In this document: piece by piece, positions 1-7,602 of the stretch
How positions within the stretch are numbered: the stretch's first letter is position 1
Layout: each line of letters starts with the position of its first letter
Assembly: GCA_017449925.1 (NCBI GenBank)
Contig: JAFSYO010000141.1
Coordinates: 1-19,919, forward strand
Reading direction: 5' to 3'
DNA from: Stomatobaculum sp.
Lineage (GTDB): Bacteria; Bacillota_A; Clostridia; Lachnospirales; Lachnospiraceae
Length of the DNA stretch: 19,919 nucleotides
Made by a program: the position numbers and the translations under genes
The notes under the pieces: generated by a model
The model's database searches: none
What the model saw: the letters and a program-made list of their open reading frames with translations, nothing else
What the model was told of the DNA's origin: nothing

Positions 1-2
1 AT

Positions 3-484
3 GCCAGTCGGAGTATTAAGGGGGCGTTTCAGGGCGTTACCCCATCATTCCACCTCTGGGATTACAAGTTCGCTGATTTTACTCAGCGTCTAAGCTTTGT
101 TCTTCAACTACGAAGTCTTTGGGCTTAGAAACAAGTCGCACAGATATACATGTCGTACCGATCTATCAAAGCGGAAAACTGTTTGGAGACCTTTATATCC
201 TTATGCCGGAGACAATACGCGCTTTGAGGATGGATGGGGAGACCTATGCACTGGTAATCACCGGATCCCTCACGGACAGGAATGATTATGTATTTGAGGT
301 GACCGGGGATAAAGCCAAGGCTTCGAACCGGACAACCACCGTTTATTTGTGTTCTCCCGATGGTTTGTTCACGGAGGTTTATTCTGTCACAAAAGAACCG
401 CCAAAATCCGGAACCGGGTGGCTGAAGGGAGAAAGGGCTTCCGCAGAAGAAATATGGGATGCCATTTCGGACTTGTTCAGTTAA
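3..484 (+). pseudogene. Frameshifted C-terminal part of an unknown protein, running in from the left edge
   Basis: I do not recognise the family. Two open frames read like one protein. Positions 3 to about 115 (third frame) give a protein-like stretch including GAFQGVTPSFHLWDYKFADF and then hit a stop at 126-128. The second frame, open from 77 to the TAA at 482-484, continues with SLGLETSRTDIHVVPIYQSG and ends in EEIWDAISDLFS. One added base around 107-118 would join them. If read alone, the second frame can only start at a TTG (119) with no clear ribosome binding site, which argues for a broken or wrongly read longer gene. No signal peptide or membrane segment is visible. The gene faces the primase-helicase operon, and a terminator hairpin follows 26 bases after the stop. 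It may belong to the same accessory island, but no function can be given. Confidence 0.5.
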
Positions 485-500
485 TAACCGAACTCTCAAC

Positions 501-543
501 AAAAAAACAAGGGAGACATCGGGGCTTGACCCCTGTGTCTCCC
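501..543 (-). terminator. Rho-independent terminator for the primase-helicase operon
   Basis: The 8-bp arms GGGAGACA (511-518) and TGTCTCCC (536-543) enclose a second 4-bp GGGG/CCCC stem with a CTTGA loop. On the minus strand the stem is followed by TTGTTTTTTT (501-510), a good intrinsic terminator about 230 bases past the helicase stop. On the plus strand only TTATGTTT follows, so it would terminate the plus-strand gene ending at 484 less well. Confidence 0.8.
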
Positions 544-621
544 TTATGTTTGAATAAGGCTTTTATTAGTTCAGACTCTTCAGTGTCGGGAACAGCAGTA
601 CATCCGACTTATATCCTGCCG

Positions 622-692
622 TAACCTCTTATAAGATGTTATAGGGCTGTTACTTCAAGGGCTAGTTTTTTATAACCTGTTATAAGCTATTA
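622..692. repeat. Pair of 20-bp palindromic direct repeats
   Basis: The sequence TAACCTCTTATAAGATGTTA (622-641) is an almost perfect palindrome (18 of 20 positions match its reverse complement). A 17/20 copy, TAACCTGTTATAAGCTATTA, lies at 673-692, exactly 51 bp downstream. Both are centred on or near TTATAAG. They sit in the non-coding gap between the two convergent genes. They look like binding sites for a dimeric protein such as a repressor, integrase or initiator, but no such protein is identified in the window. Confidence 0.6.
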
Positions 693-709
693 CTGAGGCT
701 GTTCCAATT

Positions 710-736
710 GGTGTAAAATATGGTGTAATGGTGTAA
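710..736. repeat. Three short direct repeats GGTGTAA
   Basis: GGTGTAA occurs at 710-716, 722-728 and 730-736, directly beyond the ancestral end of the primase-helicase gene (740). The spacings (12 and 8 bp) are irregular, so this is iteron-like at best. Together with the palindromes at 622-692 it fills most of the 485-739 gap; nothing else is seen there besides the terminator. Confidence 0.45.
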
Positions 737-771
737 GCTTCAAGTGCTTTCTTTTCCAAATGCCAGTTCCA

Positions 772-3720
772 TCAGTTCTGCAGCAATCTTCTTGCTTGGA
801 ACGCGCATAATACTCTGCTCCGCCTCTGATTTGCAAGCAGATTGACGCCGCCATACCACACAACTTCATGATCGATGACCGCAAAGTGCTCGCAGGATTC
901 ATCCTGCAGCTTCATATAGAACCCGGCTTGACGCATTTCTTCATGCAGTTGCATCCAATATGCCGGATCGCCAAACCCATATGCATCAGGCTCCCAAGTC
1001 AAAATTGTAACGGAGACTCCCTGATTCTGCCGTTCTTTTAGAAGCGTGATCAGATTGTGTACTTTCGGGCCGCTTATAGCAGGGCTTGAAATGACAACGG
1101 ATTTTTGAGCTTCCAGTAAATCCCTCCGGAAAACAGGCGCATATGACTCACTGTCGTAAATTGCATCAGCGTTCTGCTTCTCCCCGGCAATTCCTCCGCA
1201 GACATCATATCCGATTTGTTTATATGCCCTCAGCCGCTTGGCATACATATTGTCAAACATCGGGATATGGCTGTCCACATAATCATAGACAATCACATTT
1301 TCCTTTCCTTCGTAATCTCGGTTCAACCGACCGGCATATTGCTCCACTACACCCTTGAAAGAAACCGGCGTTGCCATGATCAGTGTATCCAGCCTTGGAT
1401 AGTCAAATCCCTCCCCGATCAGAGACCCTGTTGCAACCAAAATCATGCTTTCTTCCGGCTTCACATGCTGCATTTCCGAAAGAATTTGCCTATGTTCCCG
1501 TTTAGAATTATTACCCGTCATCAGAAATACGTGGTCAGCGTATGCTTTGACCCGTTCATACAGCTTTTCGGAATGATCCTTATATTTTGACAAGATTACC
1601 GGTGTCCGGCCTGACAAGACACATTCCCTGACATCCGTCAATATCTGTTCATCCCGGACATCATTGTTGCGAATAATCTCATAAGCCTCATTGGGATGCA
1701 TCTTTTCTGTGGAGACACCTCGCGGCAGAACGGTACGTGTAAATCTGGGATATACCAGATGATCAATTCCCTGTGCTTTTGCCTTCTCTCTGGATGTATA
1801 TCTGTACCGTATGGGGCCAAGCAGCATATAGTTGATCCGCTCCAGTCCGTCGCCTCTGTTGGGAGTCGCGGTTACGCCATAAACATATCTCGCTTTTACT
1901 TCCTGAAGTACATTGGAAATCGTGTCCGAAGCAGCGTGATGACATTCATCCACAATAATCATGCCGTACTGATTCAGTTTCTGGTGAAACTCCCCCTTCT
2001 TGAAAAGTGAGCCTGCCATGGCGATATCGATAATGCCGGTCATAGAATCATGTTGGGCCTGCAGAACGCCAATCAAGCTTTTTCTGGTCTTTATCCTTCC
2101 GGTTTTTGTCTTATACTCCGGCAGTTTCTCATCAATAACAAGGAATTTTCCCAAAGCCTCTTTCCACTGATCAATCAGTGCCGATGATTCCAAAATAATC
2201 AGCGTATTCACTTTCCTTTCTGCAATCATGGCACTGCAAACAACGGTTTTTCCAAAGGCTGTTGCTGCATGGAGAATACCGTTATCATGTTTCATCATTT
2301 CTTCCAGCGCAGGTTTCTGTTCTTCCCGTAGTTCCCCTTTGAAAGAGATCCTGATTTTATTGCAGTTTTGACGTTCATCAATAATCTTATAAGAAATCCC
2401 CGCCTCAGAAATGCGCTCCGTCAAGCCCTCATAAAGCCCTATTGGAATCTGGATATATCCGCTGAGATGGTCTTTTCCGAGATAGATCCACCGGGGTGTT
2501 TCGTAATTGGATGTGCCAATAGCGTTGTTCCTGTAATACACGGGATTCCCGAAAGCCGCCATTCTCCGAATCCTGTTCTGTATTCCCGGCTTTAAGTTCA
2601 GGCTGTCTATATAGATTCCATTTGACAGCGTGATGTTCATTGTACCGTCTACATCAGCGACAGAAAACCCGGCAGCACCTTTCCATGGTTTCTCCCTGTT
2701 TTCCTCTCCGCTTTCATTTTTGTCTTCCAGGTTTTCAGCTGCCAACGACCATTCTGCCAGTTTGATTTCCAGAAACTCCTTTGACAGCTTCGGCTTGCTC
2801 CGAAGGACAGCCCATTGATCCGGATAAGCATTCCAGTTCCGGTCGATAAATGCGCTGTTTCCTTCACGTAGGGCTATACCCTGTAAAGGGAGTGCAATCA
2901 GATTGCCGATGCCGCCTTCCGGCAGCATATCCTGAGCCGGCAGCATCCGATCATAGTATTTGAAGGATTTCAGATTGACCTGCTCAGCGCCTTTTGCAAG
3001 GAGCGCAAATCCAAACTTCCTGATCAAAGATGCAGGAATAGGTTTATCAAAGAAGATCCAAAGATGCGCGCCTCTTCCTGATCGGGAGCGTTCCACCAGG
3101 GGATCAATCCCGTTCAAGGTACATATTGTCCGCATGGCTTCTACTTCTTCAATCCATACATCGTCTGTATTGGCATAATCGTTCTTCTCCGCATCCTTTT
3201 CATGATTGTCAAAATCAAATACGAGGAAACGGGCTGTTCCATTGGGAAGCAGCGGATAAACGCCGATTACATCTGATGCATCGAACGCTCTCCCCTGCAG
3301 ATGACGCAGGATATCTTCTTTGGTTAATGTCTTATGGACTTGATGAGAGCAATCCTTGCAGTTGATCTTCTGTCCATGTTTCCTGGGGCATACATTTGTC
3401 CAAAAGTTATGGCACTGCGGGTAGTATCCGGCTTCTCCCGTCGCTTTCTTCACGGATCTTTTTGCGTAGACATCCTGCCTGCCCCAGAACCAGGAGTAAA
3501 ACTCATTTGCCATTTTGGCAGTAATAACTTCCGGATGTATAATTCTGGCTCCCTGATTCGAATCATATGCCGCTGCAGTCTCAGGCGTATTCAGTCTCTT
3601 TAATTCTTGCGAATAGGAAATATTTGCCTGATCCAATAAATTCTTCAGCACCTGATTCTCCAACTGCAGGTCGTTCAGCCGTTTTTGCAGGAGGCTCACA
3701 TTTTCAAGAATTTCTCTCAT
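772..3720 (-). CDS. TOTE conflict-system type primase-helicase with C-terminal PLD-like domain (C-terminus frameshifted)
   Basis: This 982-aa multidomain protein probably acts on nucleic acid in the cytoplasm. Residues about 3-35 form a leucine-rich coiled coil. Residues 60-290 are an archaeo-eukaryotic primase with a zinc cluster (C103, C111, C121, C124), the catalytic pair D169 and D171 in VFDFD, and the SRSGRGAHLW motif with H219. This layout matches what is called the TOTE conflict-system primase. Residues 455-830 are a superfamily 2 helicase: Walker A with GK(490-491)T, DECH at 591-594, TATP at 617-620 and QYAGRLNR at 794-801. Residues 855-960 are phospholipase-D-like, with HFAVID at 945-950 where the usual lysine is missing. 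GGAG precedes the ATG, 24 bases after the AlbA_2 gene. After about residue 963 the protein is out of frame. One extra T in the run at 830-832 (plus strand) restores a family-like end, AAELMELAFGKEST, stopping at 740. A role in conflict or defence is inferred from the family. Confidence 0.85.
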   Translation of the reverse strand: MREILENVSLLQKRLNDLQLENQVLKNLLDQANISYSQELKRLNTPETAAAYDSNQGARIIHPEVITAKMANEFYSWFWGRQDVYAKRSVKKATGEAGYYPQCHNFWTNVCPRKHGQKINCKDCSHQVHKTLTKEDILRHLQGRAFDASDVIGVYPLLPNGTARFLVFDFDNHEKDAEKNDYANTDDVWIEEVEAMRTICTLNGIDPLVERSRSGRGAHLWIFFDKPIPASLIRKFGFALLAKGAEQVNLKSFKYYDRMLPAQDMLPEGGIGNLIALPLQGIALREGNSAFIDRNWNAYPDQWAVLRSKPKLSKEFLEIKLAEWSLAAENLEDKNESGEENREKPWKGAAGFSVADVDGTMNITLSNGIYIDSLNLKPGIQNRIRRMAAFGNPVYYRNNAIGTSNYETPRWIYLGKDHLSGYIQIPIGLYEGLTERISEAGISYKIIDERQNCNKIRISFKGELREEQKPALEEMMKHDNGILHAATAFGKTVVCSAMIAERKVNTLIILESSALIDQWKEALGKFLVIDEKLPEYKTKTGRIKTRKSLIGVLQAQHDSMTGIIDIAMAGSLFKKGEFHQKLNQYGMIIVDECHHAASDTISNVLQEVKARYVYGVTATPNRGDGLERINYMLLGPIRYRYTSREKAKAQGIDHLVYPRFTRTVLPRGVSTEKMHPNEAYEIIRNNDVRDEQILTDVRECVLSGRTPVILSKYKDHSEKLYERVKAYADHVFLMTGNNSKREHRQILSEMQHVKPEESMILVATGSLIGEGFDYPRLDTLIMATPVSFKGVVEQYAGRLNRDYEGKENVIVYDYVDSHIPMFDNMYAKRLRAYKQIGYDVCGGIAGEKQNADAIYDSESYAPVFRRDLLEAQKSVVISSPAISGPKVHNLITLLKERQNQGVSVTILTWEPDAYGFGDPAYWMQLHEEMRQAGFYMKLQDESCEHFAVIDHEVVWYGGVNLLANQRRSRVLCAFQARRLLQN

Positions 3721-3744
3721 TTCAGCTCTCCATTCAAAGATATT

Positions 3745-5136
3745 TCAGCGTTTCAACCTGATTTTCGATTTCGGCGACTTTGCGTTCCCGTCACGATATA
3801 TAACATCAGATTCTATTAGCGGCTTGATTACTTCCGCCAGGAACTGGCTCCTGCTCTTGTAATGCGTCATTGCCTGAAGTTCTTTCACCGATTTCGGCCC
3901 CTGATTTCTCAGCGCTTCAATTACTATTTCTGAATCGGATAGTTCCGCTTCCATCGAACCGTCATTATCATTGTATAATACATCAAACAAGCGTAAGTCC
4001 AGAAACCCGGGATAGATCAGGACAACCGGCTGGTAATTCTCAGGATAGATTTGATAACTGCCGATCATAGTCTGGAAACCGGTTCCGCCGCGCTCCATCA
4101 GATTTGCCACATCAAGACAGGCAGCGATGATCGAATTTCTTCGGACAGAAGGTATCGAACCTGCAGGATATTCCTCATACCCCCTGGGCAGCAACCAGGA
4201 GCCGGGGGATACGATATCTATTCTGTCAGCATAGATATCCACGTCTATCTGAGTTCCGCCGATTGAATAATCTCTGTGGGCAATCGCATTGACGAGCGCC
4301 TCCCTGACCGCTTCTTTTGGATATGACCGCACTTCTTCTCTGCCGCCTTTTTCCGTTTTTCGCCATCCCGTTTTTGTGTTCCGCTGTATAAATTTGTATG
4401 TATCCTGATATACTTTCGCAAGAGATCCCTTAAAGCGATCACTGTCCAGGACGGTTCCTGTTTTTGTTTTTCCCTGCCAAAGGCGGCAGCATATAAGGGT
4501 ATCTTCCCCTGCATATCCATCTCTGAACATTACAAGCCCTGACTTTGCATATCCGTCAGGCGAAACGACTTCCTCATTTTGCAGCTCTTTTATCGAAGGT
4601 GCAGATGCATCCTCCCTGTATTCTCTGCATAGATCATTATATTCTGTCCACTCATCCTCGTTATAACGGAACTCACTCGTTTCATTATCGATACCATATT
4701 TTCTTTTTGATAATGAAATTATGTCCTCCGGCGTTGCGGGAGTGGTATTTCCATCCCCCTTAATATACACCGTCTCATTAAAATCCCCTTCCCTGTACCT
4801 CACCACGGAATTTGCCGGTGATATATGTACTGCGAGAACAAAATGATCCGCGTTTGCATCAACACTCCTCATCATGTATTTTATCTTTACATGAGGGAAA
4901 ATATGCCTGTCATTAATTATGGCAATAAGGTTTTTTGTTTTATCAACAGTATCCAGATCAATGCCGAATGCTTCTCCATCATTGGAAACCCCAACAAACA
5001 GGATTCCGCCACTCCCATTTGCAAAACCAACTATAGTTTTTGCCCATTTTACCGGATTCTCAGCGTTCAAAACCGCTTTGTATTCGTAGTCCAAATCTTC
5101 TGTAATTACATCCGGGTACAGTTCGTTAATTCGCAT
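3745..5136 (-). CDS. AlbA_2/Schlafen-type putative nucleic-acid-binding protein with GHKL-like ATPase motif and C-terminal winged helix
   Basis: The product is 463 aa. Residues about 15-145 form an AlbA_2 (Schlafen-AlbA) domain, recognised by FANGSGGILFVGVSNDG at 38-54. Residues 270-385 resemble the HATPase_c_4 module found in such proteins, with EALVNAIAHRDYS (279-291) and a GGTGFQ (350-355) loop. Residues 400-463 look like a winged-helix tail (ELQAMTHYKSRSQFL). Family members are described as transcriptional regulators or as parts of defence and mobile islands; the substrate here is unknown. I prefer the ATG at 5136. GAGGAGG lies 6 bases upstream, and the alternative ATG at 5184 falls upstream of the predicted -10 box and has no ribosome site. 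The gene is the first of a two-gene operon with the primase-helicase 24 bases downstream. Base composition is clearly more AT-rich than in lysS next door, suggesting transfer. Confidence 0.85.
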   Translation of the reverse strand: MRINELYPDVITEDLDYEYKAVLNAENPVKWAKTIVGFANGSGGILFVGVSNDGEAFGIDLDTVDKTKNLIAIINDRHIFPHVKIKYMMRSVDANADHFVLAVHISPANSVVRYREGDFNETVYIKGDGNTTPATPEDIISLSKRKYGIDNETSEFRYNEDEWTEYNDLCREYREDASAPSIKELQNEEVVSPDGYAKSGLVMFRDGYAGEDTLICCRLWQGKTKTGTVLDSDRFKGSLAKVYQDTYKFIQRNTKTGWRKTEKGGREEVRSYPKEAVREALVNAIAHRDYSIGGTQIDVDIYADRIDIVSPGSWLLPRGYEEYPAGSIPSVRRNSIIAACLDVANLMERGGTGFQTMIGSYQIYPENYQPVVLIYPGFLDLRLFDVLYNDNDGSMEAELSDSEIVIEALRNQGPKSVKELQAMTHYKSRSQFLAEVIKPLIESDVIYRDGNAKSPKSKIRLKR

Positions 5137-5170
5137 TTGCAGCCTCCTCGTACGCTCTTTATCTACAGTC

Positions 5171-5199
5171 AATATATCAGACATTGCGATACATTACAA
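5171..5199 (-). promoter_or_regulatory. Sigma-A-like promoter of the AlbA_2/primase-helicase operon
   Basis: On the minus strand, TTGTAA (5194-5199) and TATATT (5171-5176) are 17 bases apart. The expected start of transcription lies near 5164, giving a leader of about 28 bases that carries GAGGAGG before the ATG at 5136. The upstream ATG (5184) lies inside the spacer, which rules it out if this promoter is used. Confidence 0.55.
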
Positions 5200-5202
5200 A
5201 TA

Positions 5203-5237
5203 CATTTCGGAACATTTCAAAATTCATTTTGGAACAT
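5203..5237. promoter_or_regulatory. Two direct repeats, likely operator, upstream of the operon promoter
   Basis: CATTTCGGAACAT (5203-5215) and CATTTTGGAACAT (5225-5237) differ at one base and are 22 bp apart, about two helical turns. They end 4 bp upstream of the -35 box. The spacing and position suit a site for a regulator binding one face of DNA. Whether it activates or represses cannot be told. Confidence 0.5.
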
Positions 5238-5311
5238 TGCTGTCTCATTTCAATGTCATTATCATGAATCTATCCGAAATCCAAAAGCAGGTTCATCATA
5301 ATCCTGATTAC

Positions 5312-5346
5312 AAAAAAAAGAACTGCCCCGGTCAGAGACAGTTCTT
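5312..5346 (-). terminator. Rho-independent terminator after lysS
   Basis: On the minus strand, AAGAACTG and CAGTTCTT (5318-5325 with 5339-5346) form an 8-bp stem with a 13-base loop, followed by a run of eight T (5312-5319, the last two within the stem). It lies 33 bases past the lysS stop and marks the end of the housekeeping block. Confidence 0.85.
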
Positions 5347-5379
5347 CTCATTATTAACATGTATTATTATGTCCGGCAC

Positions 5380-6891
5380 TTAATCCTTGCTCTGGCGGAG
5401 GGTGGGGAAGAGGATGACGTCGCGGATAGCGGGGCTGTCGGTCAGCAGCATCACCAGGCGGTCGATGCCGTATCCGATGCCGCCTGTGGGCGGCATGCCG
5501 ATGTTCAGGGCGTTCAGGAAGTCCTCGTCGGTGTGCTGGGCTTCTTCATCACCCGCTTCTGAGAGGGCGTCCTGTGCCTTGAAGCGCTCGCGCTGGTCTA
5601 TGGGATCGTTCAGCTCGGAGTAGGCGTTGCACATCTCGCGGCCGTAGATATAAAGTTCGAATCTCTGGACGTACTCCGGGTCGTCGGGCTTCTTCTTGGT
5701 CAGCGGGGAGATCTCGATGGGGTGGTCCATGACGAAGGTGGGCTGGATCATCTTCTCCTCGCAGAACTCATCGAAGAAGAGGTTCAGAATGTCGCCCCGG
5801 GAGTGGCGGTCCTCATATTCCACATGATGCTGGTCCGCCAGAGCTTTCGCCTCTTCCGTGGTCTTAACCTGGCTGAAATCGATGCCGGTGAATTCCTTCA
5901 CGGCGTCGATCATGGTGACGCGCCTGAAGGGTTTTCCGAGATCGATCTCGGTGCCGTTGTAGGTGACCATAGTGGTGCCGTTCACTTCCTGGGCCACATG
6001 GCGGAACATGTTCTCCGTGAGGTCCATCATGCCGTGGTAGTCAGTGTACGCCTGATAGAGCTCCATCAGGGTGAACTCCGGGTTGTGACGGGTGTCCAGA
6101 CCCTCGTTGCGGAACACGCGGCCGATCTCATAGACGCGCTCCAGGCCGCCTACGATCAGTCTCTTCAGGTACAGCTCCAGGGAGATGCGAAGCTTCACGT
6201 CCTCGTCCAGGGCGTTGTAATGGGTCTCGAAGGGCCGCGCCGCGGCGCCGCCGGCATTGCTGACCAGCATGGGGGTCTCCACCTCCATGAAGCCCTGGTC
6301 GTCCAGGAAGCGGCGGATGGAGGAAATGATCTTCGAGCGCTTTACAAAGGTCTCCCGGACCTCGCTGTTCATGATAAGGTCAACGTAGCGCTGACGGTAG
6401 CGGGCGTCCGTGTCAGTCAGGCCGTGGTACTTCTCGGGAAGGGGCTTCATGCTCTTGGTGAGCAGGGTGATCTCCTCTGCGTGGATCGAGATCTCGCCGG
6501 TCTTTGTCTTGAATACGGTTCCCCGGATGCCGATGATATCGCCGATGTCCAGCTTCTTGAAATCCTTGTAAGGCTCCTCGCCCACGACGTCCCTCGCCAC
6601 ATAAGCCTGGATGCTGCCCTGCAGATCCAGAACGCTGCAGAAAGACGCCTTGCCCATGACACGCTTGGACATCATGCGGCCGGCCACGCAGACTTCTTTT
6701 CCTTCAAAGGCCTCGAAGTCGTTTTTGATCTCCATGGAGTGATGCGTCACATCGTACTTCACGATCTCAAAGGGATCTCTTCCCTGGGCCTGCAGTTCCT
6801 GAAGCTTCTCCAGGCGCACCTGCATCAGCTTGTTGATATCCTGTTCCGGAGCAGCCTGATTCTGGTTCTTTTCCTTCGCTTCGTTTCCCAT
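5380..6891 (-). CDS. lysS: Lysyl-tRNA synthetase, class II
   Basis: The enzyme charges tRNA-Lys with lysine using ATP in the cytoplasm. It has 503 aa, the usual length. An N-terminal OB-fold anticodon-binding domain covers about residues 65-145. The class II catalytic core follows: motif 1 around 188-209 (ending VETPML), motif 2 at 258-279 with [14 protein letters not shown], and motif 3 at about 470-485 with [23 protein letters not shown] lies 5 bases before the ATG. The gene follows greA with a 104-base gap that contains a hairpin (6930-6956). The greA-lysS pairing is common in Clostridia. It is probably transcribed from the greA promoter and ends at the terminator at 5312-5346. Confidence 0.98.
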   Translation of the reverse strand: MGNEAKEKNQNQAAPEQDINKLMQVRLEKLQELQAQGRDPFEIVKYDVTHHSMEIKNDFEAFEGKEVCVAGRMMSKRVMGKASFCSVLDLQGSIQAYVARDVVGEEPYKDFKKLDIGDIIGIRGTVFKTKTGEISIHAEEITLLTKSMKPLPEKYHGLTDTDARYRQRYVDLIMNSEVRETFVKRSKIISSIRRFLDDQGFMEVETPMLVSNAGGAAARPFETHYNALDEDVKLRISLELYLKRLIVGGLERVYEIGRVFRNEGLDTRHNPEFTLMELYQAYTDYHGMMDLTENMFRHVAQEVNGTTMVTYNGTEIDLGKPFRRVTMIDAVKEFTGIDFSQVKTTEEAKALADQHHVEYEDRHSRGDILNLFFDEFCEEKMIQPTFVMDHPIEISPLTKKKPDDPEYVQRFELYIYGREMCNAYSELNDPIDQRERFKAQDALSEAGDEEAQHTDEDFLNALNIGMPPTGGIGYGIDRLVMLLTDSPAIRDVILFPTLRQSKD

Positions 6892-6929
6892 GTCTACTTC
6901 CTTTTTCTTTTTGTGATTAGATGGAATGA

Positions 6930-6956
6930 TTCAGCACCCCTCGTCGGGGTGCTGAA
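6930..6956 (-). other. Strong hairpin between greA and lysS
   Basis: An 11-bp perfect stem (TTCAGCACCCC, 6930-6940, with GGGGTGCTGAA, 6946-6956) encloses a TCGTC loop. On the transcribed strand it is followed by TCATTCCATC, not a T-run, so it is a poor terminator. It may protect the end of the greA message or mark an RNA-processing point that sets the greA to lysS ratio. Confidence 0.6.
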
Positions 6957-6995
6957 GTATTCTGTGCTTCCTGAAAAATGAATAGGCTGCTGCCG

Positions 6996-7484
6996 TCAGC
7001 CCTGGTCTCTGGAGATTCCAAGGATTCTGTACTGCAGCGGTCCCATCTGGGTCTCGACGGTGATCAGATCGCCCACCTGCTTCCTGAGAAGCGCCGCGCC
7101 CACCGGGGACTCGTTGGAGATCTTTCCCTCGAGGGAGTTCGCCTCGGTGGATCCGACGATCTTGAAATCGAGCTCTTCATCGAACTCGAGATCCAGGACC
7201 TTGACGTTGCTTCCGATGCCGACCGCGTCCGTAGAAGCTTCTTCGTCAACATAGACCTCGGCATACTTCAGAAGATTCTCAAGTTCTTCAATACGGGCTT
7301 CGATGTCACGCTGTTCGTCCTTCGCCGCATCGTATTCAGCGTTCTCGGACAGATCGCCCTGCTCTCTTGCTTCCTTGATCTTGTCTGCGATCTCTTTCCG
7401 CTTATTGACCTTCAGATCGGACAGTTCTTCCTCGTATTTCTTCAGTCCCTCGTATGTGAGTACGTTCTTCTTGACTTCGGCCAT
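6996..7484 (-). CDS. greA: Transcription elongation factor GreA
   Basis: GreA enters the secondary channel of RNA polymerase and stimulates cleavage of backtracked transcripts. The product has 162 aa, near the usual 158. Residues 1-78 form the antiparallel coiled coil, whose tip carries the acidic DLSENAEYDAAKDEQ stretch (44-58) needed for cleavage stimulation. Residues 85-160 form the FKBP-like C-terminal domain. I chose the ATG at 7484 because AGGAGG lies 8 bases upstream and this gives the family's normal start, MAEVKKNVLTYEGLKKYEEE. The longer reading from 7544 would begin within the leader. The gene is preceded by its own strong promoter and followed by lysS. Confidence 0.97.
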   Translation of the reverse strand: MAEVKKNVLTYEGLKKYEEELSDLKVNKRKEIADKIKEAREQGDLSENAEYDAAKDEQRDIEARIEELENLLKYAEVYVDEEASTDAVGIGSNVKVLDLEFDEELDFKIVGSTEANSLEGKISNESPVGAALLRKQVGDLITVETQMGPLQYRILGISRDQG

Positions 7485-7516
7485 GGCCTTTTCCTCCTGG
7501 TATGATGCATTCCGCG

Positions 7517-7542
7517 GAAAATGTTTCCATGCGGACATTTTC
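7517..7542 (-). other. Hairpin in the greA leader
   Basis: GAAAATGT (7517-7524) and ACATTTTC (7535-7542) are perfect inverted repeats with a 10-base loop. They lie at the expected 5' end of the greA-lysS transcript, so they would form a 5' stem in the leader. It is AT-rich and of modest stability; a role in message stability is a guess. Confidence 0.4.
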
Positions 7543-7547
7543 ATAGA

Positions 7548-7576
7548 ATTTTATTACAGAAAGAATTTTCTGTCAA
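7548..7576 (-). promoter_or_regulatory. Consensus sigma-A promoter for greA-lysS
   Basis: On the minus strand a perfect -35 TTGACA (7571-7576) is separated by 17 bases from TAAAAT (7548-7553). This is the best promoter match in the window. Transcription should start near 7541, leaving a leader of about 57 bases before greA. Confidence 0.8.
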
Positions 7577-7602
7577 CGGATAATGCGTCCACAGCGCGCT
7601 TT

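Noticed and set aside
1..93. Open frame from base 1 (MPVGVLRGRF...) ending at 93
   Set aside because: Only about 30 codons and Arg/Ser/His-rich; the third frame over the same bases looks far more protein-like.
5137..5184. Sixteen-residue N-terminal extension of the AlbA_2 protein from an ATG at 5184
   Set aside because: No ribosome binding site; the ATG lies inside the promoter spacer, and a strong GAGGAGG precedes the ATG at 5136.
5722..6981. A 419-codon plus-strand open frame antisense to lysS
   Set aside because: It has no recognisable domain and lies wholly over lysS and its leader; a shadow frame.
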